Shown here: piece by piece, positions 4,601 to 5,248 of the stretch
How positions within the stretch are numbered: position 1 is the stretch's first letter
How the letters are laid out: each line of letters starts with the position of its first letter
Origin: Syntrophothermus sp. UBA1445
Lineage (GTDB): Bacteria > Bacillota > Syntrophomonadia > Syntrophomonadales > DTU052
Reading direction: 5' to 3'
Length of the DNA stretch: 5,248 nucleotides
Assembly: GCA_002329495.1 (NCBI GenBank)
Contig: DCTH01000010.1
Coordinates: 1 to 5,248 of the forward strand
Program-made: the position numbers and the translations under genes
Notes under the pieces: generated by a model
Databases searched by the model: none
What the model was told of the DNA's origin: nothing
What the model saw: only the letters and a program-made list of their open reading frames with translations

Positions 4601-5248
4601 TCAGTCTGAACCCGTCGGATCATCAGAATAAATCTTCAGTATTTCTTTAGTATAGTTCCCGTCGGACTCATAAACTACCAGGGGAGGGTGTACCCTTAAC
4701 CCGGCTTTGGACCCCTTAACCGCTTCCACTAACACCAGATTGGCATCCCGGTGGTGATATGGGTGGATAAACTGAATTCTCGTCAGATTAAGGTTCCTGC
4801 CAGTACAGAGGGATCCGATTTCCATTACTCGTTCGGCACGGTGAATCATTACCATTCGTCCCCGGGGAGCAAGCCAACCCCGGGCGGTCTCGACGTAATC
4901 CTCCAGGGTGGCATTGACCTCATGCCGGGCTATGAATTTCTCCTGATTAGGGCTGGGTTTCCCCTCTCCCGGACGCCAGAACGGCGGATTGGTCACTACC
5001 AGATTAAACCTTCTTTTCCCTAAAAGGACCTCCGCCTGGCGAAGGTCCCCGTTTATAATCTCGATATTGTTGGTCAAACCGTTTAATTCGGTACTTCGTC
5101 GGGCGCGGTCTGCCAGTTCCGGCTGAATCTCCAACCCGGTAACCCTGCAGGACGGCTCTCGTCCTACCAGGAGGAATGATATCACCCCGCTGCCGCAGCC
5201 AAGGTCCAAAACCTTATCTCCCGGCCGGACCCCGGCAAAGTGGGCCCG
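4601..5248 (-). CDS. TrmN6/YabB-type N6-adenine tRNA methyltransferase (5' end outside window)
   Basis: The last 215 residues of a class I, Rossmann-fold, SAM-dependent methyltransferase; the reading frame stays open to the right edge, so the N-terminus is missing. SAM motif I is DLGCGSG (15-21 of the fragment), preceded by RPGDKVL. The acidic motif II GLEIQPELADRARR and motif III INGDL follow. The catalytic NPPF (87-90) is the (D/N)PP(Y/F) motif of enzymes that methylate exocyclic amines, followed by the ARHEV segment typical of the YabB/TrmN6 family. The E. coli member modifies A37 of tRNA1-Val; that target is inferred here. Position next to rsmI matches yabB in B. subtilis. A TTG at 5209 is not the real start, because homology continues upstream of it. 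Confidence 0.9.
   Translation of the reverse strand, partial: RAHFAGVRPGDKVLDLGCGSGVISFLLVGREPSCRVTGLEIQPELADRARRSTELNGLTNNIEIINGDLRQAEVLLGKRRFNLVVTNPPFWRPGEGKPSPNQEKFIARHEVNATLEDYVETARGWLAPRGRMVMIHRAERVMEIGSLCTGRNLNLTRIQFIHPYHHRDANLVLVEAVKGSKAGLRVHPPLVVYESDGNYTKEILKIYSDDPTGSD

Noticed and set aside
4601..5209. TTG at 5209 as the start of the methyltransferase
   Set aside because: The frame stays open to 5248, and RPGDKVL just upstream belongs to the SAM-binding fold, so the true start lies outside the window.

Overview
The window looks like a chromosomal housekeeping locus from a mid-GC Gram-positive anaerobe of the Bacillota, most likely class Clostridia. Evidence: the gene order matches the well-known Bacillus subtilis segment yabB–yabC(rsmI)–abrB–metS–tatD(yabD)–yabE; the AbrB is the short clostridial form ending in a four-cysteine motif; the MetRS is the C-terminally extended form; and strong GGAGG ribosome binding sites go with TTG starts. 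The genus cannot be fixed from sequence alone.

Layout, from high to low coordinates because nearly everything is on the minus strand: a TrmN6/YabB-type methyltransferase cut by the right edge (4601-5248), rsmI (3691-4518), then abrB on the plus strand (3435-3686), metG (1176-3122), tatD (391-1179, overlapping metG by ATGA), and the first ~63 codons of a YabE-like DUF348 cell-wall protein cut by the left edge (1-191). There is no GIY-YIG gene (yazA in B. subtilis) between the methyltransferase and rsmI. No mobile elements, tRNA/rRNA genes or CRISPR arrays are visible.

Functionally the minus-strand genes serve translation (rRNA and probably tRNA modification, methionyl-tRNA synthesis), with a TatD nuclease co-translated behind metG and a cell-wall gene with its own promoter. 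abrB, a transition-state regulator, lies antiparallel between rsmI and metG. It has a good extended -10 promoter, and its best terminator lies inside the 3' end of rsmI, so the two transcripts should overlap in antisense.

No wholly new multi-gene system is visible. The most interesting signals are small regulatory ones: a strong in-frame ribosome binding site and ATG inside metG that would release the tRNA-binding domain as a separate 122-aa protein; two mutually exclusive hairpins in the metG leader; a 10-bp inverted repeat linking the abrB -10 box to its ribosome binding site; Spo0A-box-like sites and a cluster of TTTATC/GATAAA in the abrB–metG intergenic region; and a YabE-like gene without a standard start codon.
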